This document shows positions 53,210 to 64,000 of a stretch of DNA of 64,000 nucleotides, in pieces (position 1 is the first letter of the stretch; each line of letters opens with the position of its first letter). The notes beneath the pieces were generated by a model. That model was not told where the DNA came from. It did no database searches and worked only from the letters and a program-made list of their open reading frames with translations. Both the position numbers and the translations under genes were made by a program. Origin of the DNA: Plectosphaerella cucumerina (lineage: Eukaryota > Ascomycota > Sordariomycetes > Glomerellales > Plectosphaerellaceae); NCBI GenBank assembly GCA_020746995.1, contig JAGPXD010000002.1, positions 4,030,001-4,094,000 on the forward strand. The letters are read 5' to 3'.

Positions 53210-54522
53210 CGTTTACCTTTTGTCTCCATCACCAACTTTTTGACTGTCCCTCGGCAGTCAAGCAGCATCGGCTCGGTTTTCTACCGACAACGGCCAACCT
53301 CCGAGGCTGTTGTCGGTATCACTATTGACTTTCCTCCCTCGCCAGAGAGATACTTTGGTGCCAGCCACTTGCTCTCTTCCCTCGGCGTATCAAAGGAATA
53401 AGGGTCCTCATCGTGCTGGAGATCGGTCCTCATCTTGCGCAAGGTTTACCCCGCCAATTGGCGCCGCAGTCGCCCGATGGAAATCCCCGACAAAGATCAG
53501 GCCAGTGGGGGCCGATCGTGCCGCACGGGAGTGGCTTCGGACGAGATGTTGTCATTTCCAGTGGCCACTCAGGCGTTCTTCCATCGCTGCTGCCCTCAAT
53601 TTGGTGGTCGAGGGATTGCGTGCCAATGGTGTCTTCGGTCTCAAGACTGTTCCCCGGGAAACCTTTTCAGTGCACCCATCGCGGTATCCCTGCGGATGCA
53701 AACAACCCTCAACTGAAGGGTGAGCCACGCCATCACACCTTGCGCTTGAAGGCAGCCCTGCCACACCAGCACTTAGACCCGAATCCTTTCCAAGCGACAC
53801 ATTTTCATCTCCATATTGTTCTACAAGGTGGGCGGCAAGCTTGCCTCACCGAGCAGATTCAGAAACACGAAGCATGCAATGTGGCAGTTGATGGATATGC
53901 GGCCGACCACAGTCGCATCAGTCACTCATCGTTCGGCTTCTCGGCCGTCCTGATTCAAAAGAACTCACCATCAGGCAGCACTTCCATCGTCCGACTGGAC
54001 ACCGCATGACCTCACCCGGCGAGAATGGCCCCTCGAATGGAACGTCGCAGCACACGATGCTAATTATGGCCCCACGCTACTGGAATACGAGCGGGTTTCC
54101 CGTGGCCAGATCGCTCAGCTGACGGCCCCGTTCGACTTCGCCGGAGGCAAAGAAAACCTGGGGAACCGGCCGAGAAGGCGGGCGGGAGGAGCGATTGGGC
54201 AGGCGTTCGAGTGGACACCTTCTTCGAAGCGGCTAGATCCGGGCTGTAGCGTCGCAACGCTGTCGGGGTCTCGTTCTCAACTGCAGATGGAGACCAGCAA
54301 CACGAGCTCTCGTGCATCAACGTCGCTTCGGGTACGGGACTGCGGCAACTACGACTTGACCGACTTGTCTATGGAGGCGAACTCAGCAAGGTGAGGAGGG
54401 ATAAAAGGGCCAGTCTTTCGGTCTTTCTTTCGTGCTCTTCATCAGCTTCAGTCCTCACTCATCTCACATATCCTTACTTGCACCCTCGACTCACTCCCCA
54501 CATCCACCCAGCCACCGCAAAC
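53210..54522. other. intergenic, 1.3 kb
   Basis: An open frame at 53413-54009 (198 residues) has no recognisable motif and I do not accept it. The right end is the promoter of the cerato-platanin gene. Confidence 0.5.
54400..54407 (+). promoter_or_regulatory. TATA-like box of cerato-platanin gene
   Basis: GATAAAAG lies about 116-123 bp before the ATG at 54523 and is followed by a C/T-rich leader. Confidence 0.5.
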
Positions 54523-54991
54523 ATGCAGATCTCCAACCTTCTCACTATCTTCACCGCCGTCACTGTTGCGTCGGCCGCCACCGTCTCCTACGACACTGGC
54601 TACGACAATGGCTCTCGCTCCCTGACGGCCGTCAGCTGCTCCGACGGTGCCAACGGCCTCATCACGAGGTACGGCTGGCAGACCCAGAAGCAGGTCAAGA
54701 AGTTCCCCTACATCGGAGGCGTCCAGGCTGTTGCCGGCTGGAACAGCCCCTCGGTAAGTCGGCTCCCTGGTTGTGCCTTGCTTTTCTGGGCCTAACGAAC
54801 AGCAGTGCGGCACGTGCTGGGAGCTCAGCTACAAGGGTCGCACCGTCAACATCCTCGCCATCGATCACGCTGCCAGCGGCTTCAACATCGCCCTCGACGC
54901 GATGAACGCCCTTACTGGTGGTCAGGCCGTCAAGCTCGGTCGCATTGATGCCACCAGCAAGCAGGTCGACAAGAGCAAGTGCGGACTGTAA
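54523..54991 (+). CDS. cerato-platanin family secreted protein
   Basis: Exons 54523-54753 and 54806-54991 encode 138 residues. A signal peptide (MQISNLLTIFTAVTVASA) is followed by ATVSYDTGYDNGSRSLTAVS, the family's usual opening. Cys39, 78, 81 and 136 form the conserved four-cysteine pattern (SCSDGANGL, CGTCW, KCGL). The acceptor CAGCAG before TGC keeps GWNSPSCGTCW in register with the family; the alternative, three bases earlier, would add a Gln. Cerato-platanins are small double-psi beta-barrel proteins of the fungal wall and surroundings. They bind chitin oligomers, alter wall surfaces and elicit plant defence. The size is normal. The gene is a strong hint of a plant-associated lifestyle. 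Confidence 0.96.
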
Positions 54992-56103
54992 GCGCAGTAA
55001 GACTTTGACGGAGGTGTGCGTCTATACGAGACGACGGTAATGATGGGTGTCATTCCGCATATGACAGCGACGATTGCAAATTCTTGGGCATGCATTAGCG
55101 TTTGGATTTAAGGTCGTGCCATAGAACAGGGGTGAATTGACAGATTGGGCACTACAGATCGTCCCGTATGAGCCACTGCCTGATGGTGCTGTACCTCATC
55201 CTTGAGAATTCGCGGTGTGTTCTCACTGAAGATCTGGCATAAATACTTACACCGTCAAAGGTCCATATATACACATTGGATAGGCATGTGAAAACACTGA
55301 GGAATCATCCAGGGGAAGATATTGATCCTCATCTTCCCTGTTGCTGCGGCTGGCTGGACTCCCTCAGTCTGCCTGCCCCAATGCCTCTGACACGCGGCAC
55401 CGTCTGATGAGGCAAACAATCAGGCTACACAATATGAAAGGATTGCATGATGGAAGGAAGATCCTTCGGAAGGCATTGGGGCTCTTTAGGAGATATGATA
55501 GTGAATCAGAAACAGCAGGTGATGGAACAGCAAGAAACGATTGGACACTGCCAGAGGGGGCGGGAGGGACAGGGCGACCCGCAGTGATCTTTCGCCGTCG
55601 AGTCATAGCTTGTGTCTCGCACAAAGTTGATATGGTGCATACACACGAAAATGCAGATCTTGAAAATATGACCGTTGGATCACCGCCCAGCACGGGTAGG
55701 TATTCCTTCGCCAGGTTATCAGCATCGAGGCAATGTCCTTTGTGCCTCAGAATGCGCCCATCGTGATACCTCACTCGTCCAACCAAAGCAGTTTGAGATA
55801 GATTCGACACCGCCAAGGAGACACAACACCACCCAGCCACACCAGAGACCTCGATAGTCAGCCTGAGCTTACGTCACTTTGGGTTGGAAGGATCCGCGTA
55901 CCAGCTGGTCTTTAAACTTCACGGCCAGCAAACAGGTCTCGCCAGCAAACGTCCAACAGCCAAATCAGAGTGATAATGCAAGTCTATAAGAAGGGGCGAT
56001 GGGATCGTGAATGAAGACCATTCGATCACTCCATCCATCAACCACACCAATCTCTGTTGCTCACTACCTAGGTATTCCCTACCTTGAGGTCCAAGAAGTC
56101 ATC
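54992..56103. other. intergenic, 1.1 kb
   Basis: The minus-strand open frame 55364-55840 lacks protein-like features and is not accepted. A TATA box and a palindrome-related motif near the right end belong to the next gene. Confidence 0.5.
55985..55990 (+). promoter_or_regulatory. TATA-like box of small secreted protein gene
   Basis: TATAAG lies 119 bp before the ATG at 56104. Confidence 0.45.
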
Positions 56104-56663
56104 ATGCATCTCTTTAACCTCTTCGTTCTCCTCTTTGCAGCCATGGTGACCGCGTCGCAGTCTGTCCCCAGGTCCAGCAGCGACCTCGAGCTTGAAGAGC
56201 CTATCAAACCTGGACGCGATCTCTCCAAGCCCAACAGCCTCGATGAAGGCATTGAAGAGTCCACCGAGCCGTCGCTCACCCCAAGCATTTCCAAGCGCTC
56301 ATGCTACGCTGGCGGTGTGGGCTGGGGATCCGACAAGGACCGCGCTCTCGAACTCGTCGATGATGCCTGCCGGGACGTCTTCGTCAGCAGCTACGGTGGC
56401 AAGACCAAGAAGAACAAGTGCTACCAGTTGTCTGCCTTCAAAAAAGTGAACTTCACTATCCGTCGCTGGCACGACTCTACCCGCAACCTCGACTTTGCAT
56501 TCTGCAAGACCAACCTCCGACTTGAGATCAAAGGATGCGGCGCTGGAGGTCAAAGCTATCGTGGAAACTGGAGGTTCAGGTACGTTTGTCTTCTCCACGA
56601 TGAATCGACCTGCTGAACTGATACTCTCACTCTAGGTCGGATCCCAACGCCAGACGGTGCTAA
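56104..56663 (+). CDS. small secreted six-cysteine protein (effector-like)
   Basis: Exons 56104-56579 and 56636-56663 encode 167 residues. A signal peptide (MHLFNLFVLLFAAMVTAS) and a propeptide ending at Lys64-Arg65 precede a mature part of about 102 residues with six cysteines (67, 89, 106, 134, 145, 167). The last exon provides only SDPNARRC after the splice inside an Arg codon; without splicing the protein would end differently (TC). The WGSDKD start of the mature part, NFTIRRW and NWRFRSDPN resemble a widespread fungal family of secreted proteins of unknown function that end in a cysteine. It may be an effector or a wall protein. Confidence 0.85.
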
Positions 56664-57082
56664 TTAGGCGCAAGTTTTGTGCCCACGTATCTACCCACAT
56701 GTACCTACCTGGTAGTCAGGAGAGGGGGCTAGAGGGCGTGCGTCCTGACAAAAGTCGGATACATCCCAGACGCCGGGAACAAGGACCTGTTTCTGGTGAA
56801 AACACTTGTGGGCGGTGATGTCAATGGCGGCAAGGGTGAAGGTGAAAGTGACGGAGGCGAAAGGAATCGTAAGGATGGTGCGGTGTGGCTGACACTCTCG
56901 CTACTCCTAGGGCTCCATAGACGCTTCTTCCGTTGCTCCTCGAGTGCGATGTCATTTCCAACCTACACTGCTTCATCTTGTCAGGGCGAGCAGAAGAATT
57001 TGGGAGCAAAGCTTTTTGACGTATCGAATCCAGGAGTTGGAAAGTAGTGAGTTGAGCAAAAACTAAATCCGTGGATCATGCT
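56664..57082. other. intergenic
   Basis: No gene supported between the secreted protein and the tRNA-Val. Confidence 0.45.
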
Positions 57083-57172
57083 TGATTCGAGGGAGGCTCG
57101 ATCTCCCGACCTTCAGTGGAACCGTCCGAGGACATGTTAGACTGACGTGATAACCAACTACACCATCAAACC
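57083..57172 (-). tRNA. tRNA-Val(AAC), intron-containing
   Basis: On the minus strand the acceptor GGTTTGA pairs with TCGAATC, allowing a G-T pair, with discriminator A. The anticodon stem TCAGT/ACTGA encloses CTAACA, anticodon AAC, followed by an intron of about 16-17 nt. The T stem is GGGAG/CTCCC, with a T loop that starts with A rather than T. Confidence 0.82.
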
Positions 57173-57805
57173 AATTGTTGACGGTGAAGCAGAATAGAGA
57201 GCTTGTTGTAGTGAGAGGCCGTGGGAAGAGGCGAGACCAGAGCACCTTTCAAAGATGGTGTTTGGAAACTTGCGATTTTCAGGGCACCACAGCGAGGATC
57301 ACCCATTCATGTGTCTCAAATTCTACAACAAACCTCAAGAAGCTCGTGCTCAACTACCCGCCTCCACAGCCACATCCAGAACTTCTCAAGTCCATCACCG
57401 GAAATACGGCACGATAAGGCTGGGCACGAACAAGCGTGTGGATTCGTCGTGAACCTCGCTTCTGAGCCCCCCTGACTTATGCCCGGAATAATCCTTGTTC
57501 GTCGGCCCACCTCGAACATCCTCCCGTGATCAATACCCTTGACGATATGCAGGCTTGGCCAATCATCAAGCCCAAAAGACCAGGGTTAGAGGAACTTATG
57601 TCACTCGCCTCATCGGCCGGGCGAAGGACATGTTCCAGGCGAGCGGATGACAGCTCAAATGGAGCAAGCACCCGGAATGAGCAGCGAAGGAAGCGGCACA
57701 GCACAAAGTCGCGTTGCCCTTATAACCCAGTTCCCCCCCTTGGCGAAAGGCACCTACGTGCCAAGTTTTGACAAGAACTATGATGGACGACACCCCCGAG
57801 GACCG
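57173..57805. other. intergenic, leader of glycosyltransferase gene
   Basis: No independent gene. The frame of the following gene is open back to 57647, so translation might begin earlier than annotated. Confidence 0.45.
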
Positions 57806-59132
57806 ATGACTTCGCGTTTTTTTCCTCTCGCAACTCGAAGGCAAAGACGTCTTGTCATCTGGGCCTCTGCGCTGGCTATTTTCCTCGGCACCGTCTGGCT
57901 GATTATTCGCGGCTACATCCCCCCTGCCTTGAATGGACTGAGCACTGGGTTAGTTGCCATCGGTGCGCAACTCACAGCTCGAGCGCAACTGACAGCAGCC
58001 GCAGCTTGTACACTGCGTACGACGCACCATTTCCCGAAGCGAGAGATTTTTCCGAGTTTGTCGCATCTCTCTGGAGACCACACATCCACAGCCTCGAGAA
58101 CGATACCCTCGTCACCCAAGATGGGCGCGAGTACTATGTTGACCCGACCCGGCGCATCTGGGACAAGCCCCTCGGCAAGGACGTCCTGATTCTCAACATC
58201 GACACACGATATGACGATTCTTCCGAAGAGGAGCATCTCAACCCGAGGAGGGCGGGTTGGTTGAATCACTACATCTACTGTTCGACATACCAACCGACCT
58301 TTCTTGATGTTACCGCTGACAGTGGTGGGAGCAGCCAAAATCCACGGATACGACTACAAATTTATGCATGCGCCTAGGTTTTGGTGAGTTTTCTGACAGT
58401 CTTCGAGATTTACGTCTGCTTCATTGCCTCAGGGACAAGTTCTTGAAGTGGTCAGAATATTAGACGGCTAACTTTGTGTGCCACAGGTTCCGACATGTCA
58501 CTTGGATCAAGGTTCCGATGATCAGACGAGCCCTTGAAGACTACCGATTCGTCGTGTTTCTCGACGCAGATGCTGTCTTTGTCGAGCCTCAAGTCCCTAT
58601 CGAATGGCTCTTCGGCCGATGGAACATCCACGACGGTACCCTCCTAGCCATGGCCGAAGACCCGAACCTTCCCCGCAACCGTGACTCCCGAGGCAACGTC
58701 CTGTGGAATACGGGTTTCGTCATCGCGCAGAATAGCAAGCGCACGAAAGAGCTCTTCTGGGATTGGGAGCAGTGCCCGACAGACTCGAAATTTCCTGGGT
58801 GTAAGCATTGGACACAAGACTGGGCGCATGAGCAGGCCGCATTTGGGAACCACGTTCGATACGCTTACAACGACACGGACGAGCTGCGCGCCATCTCATG
58901 CATGGAAGGCAACGGATCCCCTCATATCAACGAGAAGGACTGCGGCGGCGTCTTTGTGGCACATCACTGGTCGAGGAAGAGGCAGACTGTTGGCGACTTG
59001 GGCAACCTGATAAGCCGAGGGTTGGCGCTGAGTCCAAATGGACGGGCCGCGGCTGATGAGTTCGTGCGACAAAAGGGCGGGAAGCTCAGCCCAGAGCTGT
59101 CCGAGATATTGCTAAGCAATGCAGAGATCTGA
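57806..59132 (+). CDS. Golgi-type glycosyltransferase (GMA12/MNN10-like, GT34-type)
   Basis: Exons 57806-57948, 58005-58279, 58323-58383 and 58487-59132 join in frame to 374 residues. A short basic tail and one hydrophobic segment (LVIWASALAIFLGTVWLIIRG, about 15-35) predict a type II Golgi protein. The catalytic part has GYDYKFMHAPRFWFRHVTW, then KVPMIRRALEDYRFVVFLDA with the metal-binding DAD of FLDADAVF. NVLWNTGFVIAQNS and WDWEQC are typical of the fungal nucleotide-diphospho-sugar transferases related to Gma12/Mnn10, which add galactose or mannose to glycans. Intron 2 is only 43 nt, short but consistent with the frame. An upstream in-frame ATG would add up to about 53 residues; I prefer 57806 because it gives a normal anchor. 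Confidence 0.87.
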
Positions 59133-59754
59133 GTCTCTGAACCTGAGACTTTCCACGGATTTCTGCTGGACTGACAACTGCAGGAATGCGAAGCATGATG
59201 TGTGAGGCTTTCACTTCAACAGCGGTTTTCCGCCTCCAAGAGCTGTCATCGGGGGCGGTTTTGCCGTCGCATGATCTCCCAGTCAACTTTGAAAATCCAA
59301 TCTACTGCGCGTCTGGAGGCCAGCCGTGGCTTATACCGAGATGAGACACGCACATGGAGGGTTCGAGCTGAACCTAGATCACCACCGCATCCGCCAAGCC
59401 CGGACCGGCGGCGCCACGTGCGATGCCGCAACCGGCTCCGAGCCAAGGACCCCCGCCGGTTCTCGCCCGACTCGGAGTACCCCCGGCCCACACGACACAT
59501 CGTACCCGCTGTCACCGACTCATAACCCTGGGCAAGCGCCCATCACGCAAACTTTAGCTGCCGTCAGAACCGGGTCCGGCTGGCTGGATCGATGGCGTTA
59601 TCGTGCCGATTGCCCGAAAATTTTGACCCCTCGTGTAATAAGAAGGGACCCGTCCGTCTTCGCGACGCGTGGGTGACATTGCAGCGGCGCGGCCACTCCG
59701 ACTCTCTCCCTCCTCCCCTTCCGACAGACCTCACCGTCGCCCTGACCCGACGCC
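59133..59754. other. intergenic
   Basis: This is promoter and leader sequence of the amino-acid permease. No gene seen. Confidence 0.5.
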
Positions 59755-61506
59755 ATGGCCAAGGACGACATCACGAGCGCCGCCGCCGACATCGAGGCCT
59801 CGGCGGCCGAATACTCGAAGCGCGATGGACCCGGATACGACCACGATGGCGACCTGCTCACGTCGACCGAGGATCGCGACCTGCGTCGCGGACTTCAGCA
59901 GCGTCACCTGTCGATGCTGGGTCTCGCTGGAGCCATTGGCACAGGTCTCTTCCTTGGACTGGGAGGCTCGATCCAGACCGGTGGACCTCTCGGCGCCCTG
60001 CTCGGCTATGCCACCGTCGGCTTCGTCGTATGTGCCGTTCAGTTCGCGCTCGGAGAGGTCGCCGCCCTGCTTCCCGTGACAGGTGCCTTCGTTCGTCACT
60101 CGGAGTTCCTCGTCGACCCGGCCTGGGGTTTTGCCATTGGATGGAACCTCGTCTACGGCAACCTCTTGTCCATCCCCGCCGAGATCTCCGCCATCTGCGT
60201 CCTTTTCGAGTTCTGGACCGACGTCACCCCAGCCGTCTGGATCGTAATCTTCATCGTTCTCACCACGGCTGTTGGCCTCTCTCTCATCCGAATCTTCGGT
60301 GAGGTCGAGTTCTCCTTCGCCCTGCTCAAGATTGCTCTCGTCATCTTCCTCATCATCCTTGGTCTGGTCATCAACCTGGGCGGCGTGCCCGGCACCGAGA
60401 GCATTGGATTCCGTTACTGGAACAACCCGGGCCCCTTCGTCGAGCACATCACCACCGGCAACCTGGGCAAGTTCCTCGGGTATTGGAGCGTCATGACCAA
60501 CGCCGTCTTCTCCTTCGCCGGCGTCGAGTCCCTCGCCATGGCCGCGGCCGAGTCGGTCAACCCGCGCAGGAGCATCCCCCGCGCGTGCAAGCGTGTCTTC
60601 TTCCGCATCGTCGTCTTCTACGTCCTGGCGGTGCTGGTCGTGGGTATGCTGGTGCCTTCCAACGACACTCGTCTCGATGAAGCCTACGGCACAGCCGCTC
60701 AGTCGCCTTTCGTCATTGCCGCCTCGGCCGCTGGCATCTCCGCCATCCCGAGCGTCGTTAACGCTGTCGTCATCACCTCGGCCTGGTCCGCTTCCAACCA
60801 GAGCCTGCTCTCTGGCACTCGAGTGCTCTACAGTCTGGCGCTCAAGGGCCAGGCTCCCAAGATCTTCCTCCGCACCACGTCTTGGGGCACCCCTTACGTC
60901 TGTGTTCTGCTGTTCACGGCCTTCATGTTCCTGAGCTTCATGAGTCTGTCCAACGGTGCCATGACCGTATTCTGGTGGTTCGTCTCTTTGACGTCTGCTG
61001 GTACCCTGGTCTCATGGTCGAGCATCCTCATCAACCACATCCGCCTCAAGACTGCCATGCGCAAGCAGAGCATCCCCTTCTCGAAGCTGCCCTGGCACAA
61101 CTCCTGGACCCGTAAGTTCGGCCTGATTCAATGTCGCTTCTGCCTGCTGATGTATTTTTGCAGTGTACAGCTCCTACTTCGGTCTTATCGCGTGTATCAT
61201 CATCCTCCTTACCGGCGGTTTCGAGGTGTTCACCAAAGGCAACTGGGACACAGCCAGCTTCATCGCCTCTTACCTGTAAGTTTTTCAGCAACTAAAGTTG
61301 TCCGAGCCCACCGCTAATATCTGGCCAGTGACATCCCTCTTGTTGCAGGCGCTTTCCTGCTCTGGAAGTCCCTCAAGAAGACACGCTTCGTGTCTCTCAG
61401 CAGTCTTGACCTTGACCCCGCCTTCGAGCAGGTTGAAGCGATGCCGGCAGAGCCTGTTGTCAAGTCGAAGGGCCCCATCAGGATCGTCAGTTGGATTTGG
61501 GACTGA
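59755..61506 (+). CDS. amino-acid permease (APC superfamily, YAT type)
   Basis: Exons 59755-61111, 61164-61275 and 61329-61506 encode 548 residues with twelve helices. LSMLGLAGAIGTGLFLGLGG is the first-helix signature of fungal YAT amino-acid permeases, in which the GAIGTGLF loop binds the substrate carboxylate. SFAGVESLAMAAAESVNPRR and SAWSASNQSLLSGTRVLYSL are the conserved helix-6 and helix-8 blocks. Substrate range cannot be told. The N-terminal 50 residues are hydrophilic and acidic, as usual for members controlled by endocytosis. The gene converges with the methyltransferase gene at 61743, leaving 236 bp. Confidence 0.95.
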
Positions 61507-61742
61507 GATTCAGTCGCTGTATAATTTCGTGTAAGAGCAGTGGAGCATGATTTTCTGCTCCATGGTAGATATCAGGGGTAGGGAAGTGGATAGCCCAGTG
61601 CCGGCTCATAGTAATAGACCGCCCAACCCCTTGGCCACGGTTGTAATGATATGAGCACTGCATGCACTCAATGATTGTCGGTGCATTCTGGTCTAATGAC
61701 AAAACACTTGATGTATACGAGCCCCGTGCGTCGCGGCCATCC

Positions 61743-62549
61743 TCATGCCTCGCCACCTGTAGCGATGGCGCTGTCGTGCCTCTGCTTTGGTTTCGTGGCG
61801 GTGAGAATCTTGCAGGGGAACAATCCATACATCATCCGCACACCCGCCCCAAATATCTTGATATCCTCAAACCCAAGCTCCTCGAAAAGCCCCTCATACT
61901 CCTTGAAGTACCAGAAGAGATCCACCATTATGATCCTTCCTCCCGGCGCGCAGACACGCCCCATCTCCCGCACTGAGTTCTCCCTCCCCAGTCTTTCCAC
62001 ATTGTGAACAGCCAGGCTCGTGGTGATCAATGAGAATATGCCGTCCGCAAATGGAAGCCTCTCAGTAAAGCTCTTCTCGTGGAGGACAACGTAGTCGAGG
62101 ACCTTTTCCGCGGCCATGTTCCTGAAGGTTGCCGTGGGCGAGTTGCTTGTTTGGTCGCTCGAGTCGAATATGTCAATCCCAAACGCCGGTGCCACGGAGA
62201 CTGGGCCCTCCTCGCGATTGGCCTTCTCTGCCAAGTCTCGTTTCCGTGCTGCGATCTTGAGCAAGACCATGCCGCGCCCACAGCCGAGGTCAAGTGCTGG
62301 CCCCCGGAAGATGTCTTGTGGAAGAGCGGCCAGAAGTTCATCCCAGACGATGAACTTTCCTCGCAAGCTGGCATGCAGGTATAGGGGTGCGCAGACATTC
62401 GACATAAGAAGGCCGCTGACCGAGTCCAATCCATACGCTGGTCGTTTCAGGGCTGCTGGTTTGTCGTCCGAGGCTGCGATCTTGGAGATGAGGTCTTTGG
62501 GCACCTTGGTCCCAGGCTCGTAGAACTGCTGTGTGTCATGTGTGGCCAT
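61743..62549 (-). CDS. class I SAM-dependent methyltransferase
   Basis: This intronless frame encodes 268 residues. Motif I is ALDLGCGRGM (LDLGCGRG at 86-93), then FGIDIFDSSD as the acidic second strand, FADGIFSLITTSLAVHNV as motif for strand 4, and VCAPGGRIIMVDLFW as the post-motif strand. The N-terminal part (YGLDSVSGLLMSN then LHASLRGKFIVWDELL) resembles small-molecule methyltransferases of fungi. Near the C-terminus FPCKILTATKP recalls the last strand. The substrate is unknown. It has no neighbouring biosynthetic enzyme, so there is no cluster evidence. Confidence 0.88.
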   Translation of the reverse strand: MATHDTQQFYEPGTKVPKDLISKIAASDDKPAALKRPAYGLDSVSGLLMSNVCAPLYLHASLRGKFIVWDELLAALPQDIFRGPALDLGCGRGMVLLKIAARKRDLAEKANREEGPVSVAPAFGIDIFDSSDQTSNSPTATFRNMAAEKVLDYVVLHEKSFTERLPFADGIFSLITTSLAVHNVERLGRENSVREMGRVCAPGGRIIMVDLFWYFKEYEGLFEELGFEDIKIFGAGVRMMYGLFPCKILTATKPKQRHDSAIATGGEA

Positions 62550-64000
62550 TTCCGCAGGGTGTCGTTTCGCCGTCGCGACGTTGCGGGTGAGATCATTGAG
62601 GCTTGTGCAACCTAGAGGTCAAGTTTCTCCCTGGATTTGATGGAGGTTGTTGTTGCCGGAAATGAGGAATTCGGGTCTAACTGTTGAAGAATGCTACGGC
62701 TGTCATCTGGACTGCGGGACGAACTGGGAAATGAAATAGCCAATAAGCCTGTCATGATGACGCGTACAGCCACGTGGAGAGGCCTGGCCGAAATACCGAA
62801 TGTAAAACATTGCGGCTGAGAAAGTGATCTTGTTGGGTGGCTTGGGTCAGCCCGATCCCATAAGGTTGGGCCTACTCGTATACATACGCTGTGAAGCTTT
62901 GTTTGATGCCATCCGTCATGGGTTAGGTGACTTTGGCACTATCGGGCACGGGCTGCCGACTCTCCGTACCTCGTCCTACGGCAGCGATAGGGCATTGGTT
63001 GACACATTCAAGACTACGAGTAAGTTGCCCGCTCGTCTCGCCGTTACATTTGTCCAACACTGGTGTTAAGTATGCATTGAAAGCATCATTGATGGCATGC
63101 AGCTTGAACCAAGGCACACATGCAAGCAGTATCTCTACACATCCTCCACCCCAATACCTTTAACCCGTCGTCCAATCTTAGAAGAAGTAGGTTTGGCGGG
63201 CAGGGTTGAAGCCAACGACTTGTCAAGACCCCGCCAGTGTTGCGCTCGTGTTCCCAGGTCGCTACCGTATTGATCAAGTGTGTCAGACTTCTGGTAAGGT
63301 AACATTCCAACAGTTCCATGGTCAACCGCAGAAAGGAGACCAAGGTACTCTTGGATCTCGGGGGCCGGGGTTTTAGCTGCGGCACTTCCGGAGATCAGAA
63401 ACAGCGCTGCTTGCTATCAACTTACCCACACATCCACAGGGCTTACATGAGAGGGGGTCGGCTTCAACTGACGACCTTCAATCAGCCCCAGCACGGCCTC
63501 AATGTATGCCACGCCGATGATCTTGAGCTTCCAAACCACTTGCCAAGCTGGAAGACAATGCCGCATATCTTCATGGCATCACGTCAATCCCCGGCCCCGT
63601 CAATTTTAACCTCTCGGGTGGTCTGAGGAAGCCCTGAAAGTTGATGGGGAAACCCACAATGCTTCCAGCGGTAACAGGGCCATCCCCTGCTCAGTGCTCG
63701 CACTCGCCGGCCGAGGGCTCCAGTCTGGGTCAGGAGATCAAGATCCCCCCGGCCACCTTCTTGATCTAGCCAAGCGGGCAGCACTCTGCCGAACGCAACC
63801 CCTGTTTGCCGTCGTCGATACGAACCGCAACATCGTCTGTGCTTGGCAGGTCACACAGTAGCGGTGGGAATTTAGGCGCCAAGACGGGCGCCGAGGGATT
63901 CTACACGAGGTTTCCAGGGTGTGAATGGGGACGACTTTGATGATGTGACGCAGCATGGTCCTTGATCGACCGATTTATAACCGCATGATGGCGCTCGCAG
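62550..64000. other. intergenic to window end, 1.45 kb
   Basis: No gene, tRNA or clear repeat is supported. The left 200 bases are the promoter of the methyltransferase. A gene may start beyond the right edge. Confidence 0.45.

Noticed and set aside
53413..54009. 198-residue open frame on the plus strand
   Set aside because: The sequence is His/Pro/Ser-mixed without protein-like pattern and overlaps open frames in other phases; no support.
55364..55840. 158-residue open frame on the minus strand between cerato-platanin and the secreted protein
   Set aside because: The composition (Ser, Cys and Arg scattered) is typical of non-coding DNA, and no homology is recognised.
1..64000. A biosynthetic gene cluster or a CRISPR-like array
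   Set aside because: No polyketide, peptide or terpene synthase core gene is present; the FAD oxidases, methyltransferase and regulators are scattered among unrelated genes. No regularly spaced repeat array is seen, and none is expected in a fungal nucleus.

Overview
This window is nuclear DNA of a filamentous ascomycete (Pezizomycotina), most likely a Sordariomycete. Protein genes are split by short introns (about 43-170 nt) with GTRNGT donors and YAG acceptors. Several tRNA genes carry introns after position 37. The gene families present are typically fungal: CFEM/Pth11-type receptor, HET domain, Zn2Cys6 regulators, cerato-platanin, T1-type ribonuclease, Dal5-type MFS and YAT amino-acid permease. 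The secreted proteins suggest a plant- or soil-associated lifestyle, but the species cannot be named from sequence alone.

Layout. 0-8 kb: a 5'-truncated CFEM/rhodopsin-fold receptor, mevalonate diphosphate decarboxylase, a RUS (DUF647) protein and a membrane-anchored SGNH-like protein. 8.3-12.3 kb: two tRNA-Asn, a tRNA-Pro, a HET-domain gene, a small YdeI/OmpD-associated-type gene and a tRNA-Gly. 12.4-23.3 kb: a second rhodopsin-domain membrane protein, a secreted FAD-linked oxidoreductase, a large Lys/Glu-rich secreted protein of unknown function, a mitochondrial DUF1992 (DNAJC28-type) protein and a bacterial-like oleate hydratase. 23.3-27.9 kb: a gene-poor stretch holding a metallo-beta-lactamase-fold gene broken by a nonsense codon and a more decayed remnant. 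27.9-35.8 kb: a second FAD oxidoreductase, a five-exon unknown gene and an UNC93-like transporter. 37.6-52.5 kb: secreted ribonuclease, Dal5-like transporter, two Zn2Cys6 regulators, a frameshifted F-box-like gene, tRNA-Ala, a zinc alcohol dehydrogenase divergent from one regulator, a stand-alone nucleoside-phosphorylase domain and a GPI-type surface protein. 52.9-64 kb: tandem tRNA-Cys, cerato-platanin, a six-cysteine secreted protein, tRNA-Val, a glycosyltransferase, an amino-acid permease and a methyltransferase.

I see no obvious biosynthetic cluster. The genes look mostly like independent housekeeping and accessory units. Two functional themes recur: host or environment interaction (CFEM receptor, cerato-platanin, small cysteine-rich protein, secreted RNase and oxidases) and fungal innate recognition (HET protein, NLR-type phosphorylase domain). 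The least explained items are the Lys/Glu-rich secreted protein with its duplicated cysteine module, the SGNH-like protein that lacks a recognisable nucleophile, and the decaying island at 23.3-27.9 kb. Exon boundaries were derived by hand from splice consensus and reading-frame continuity.
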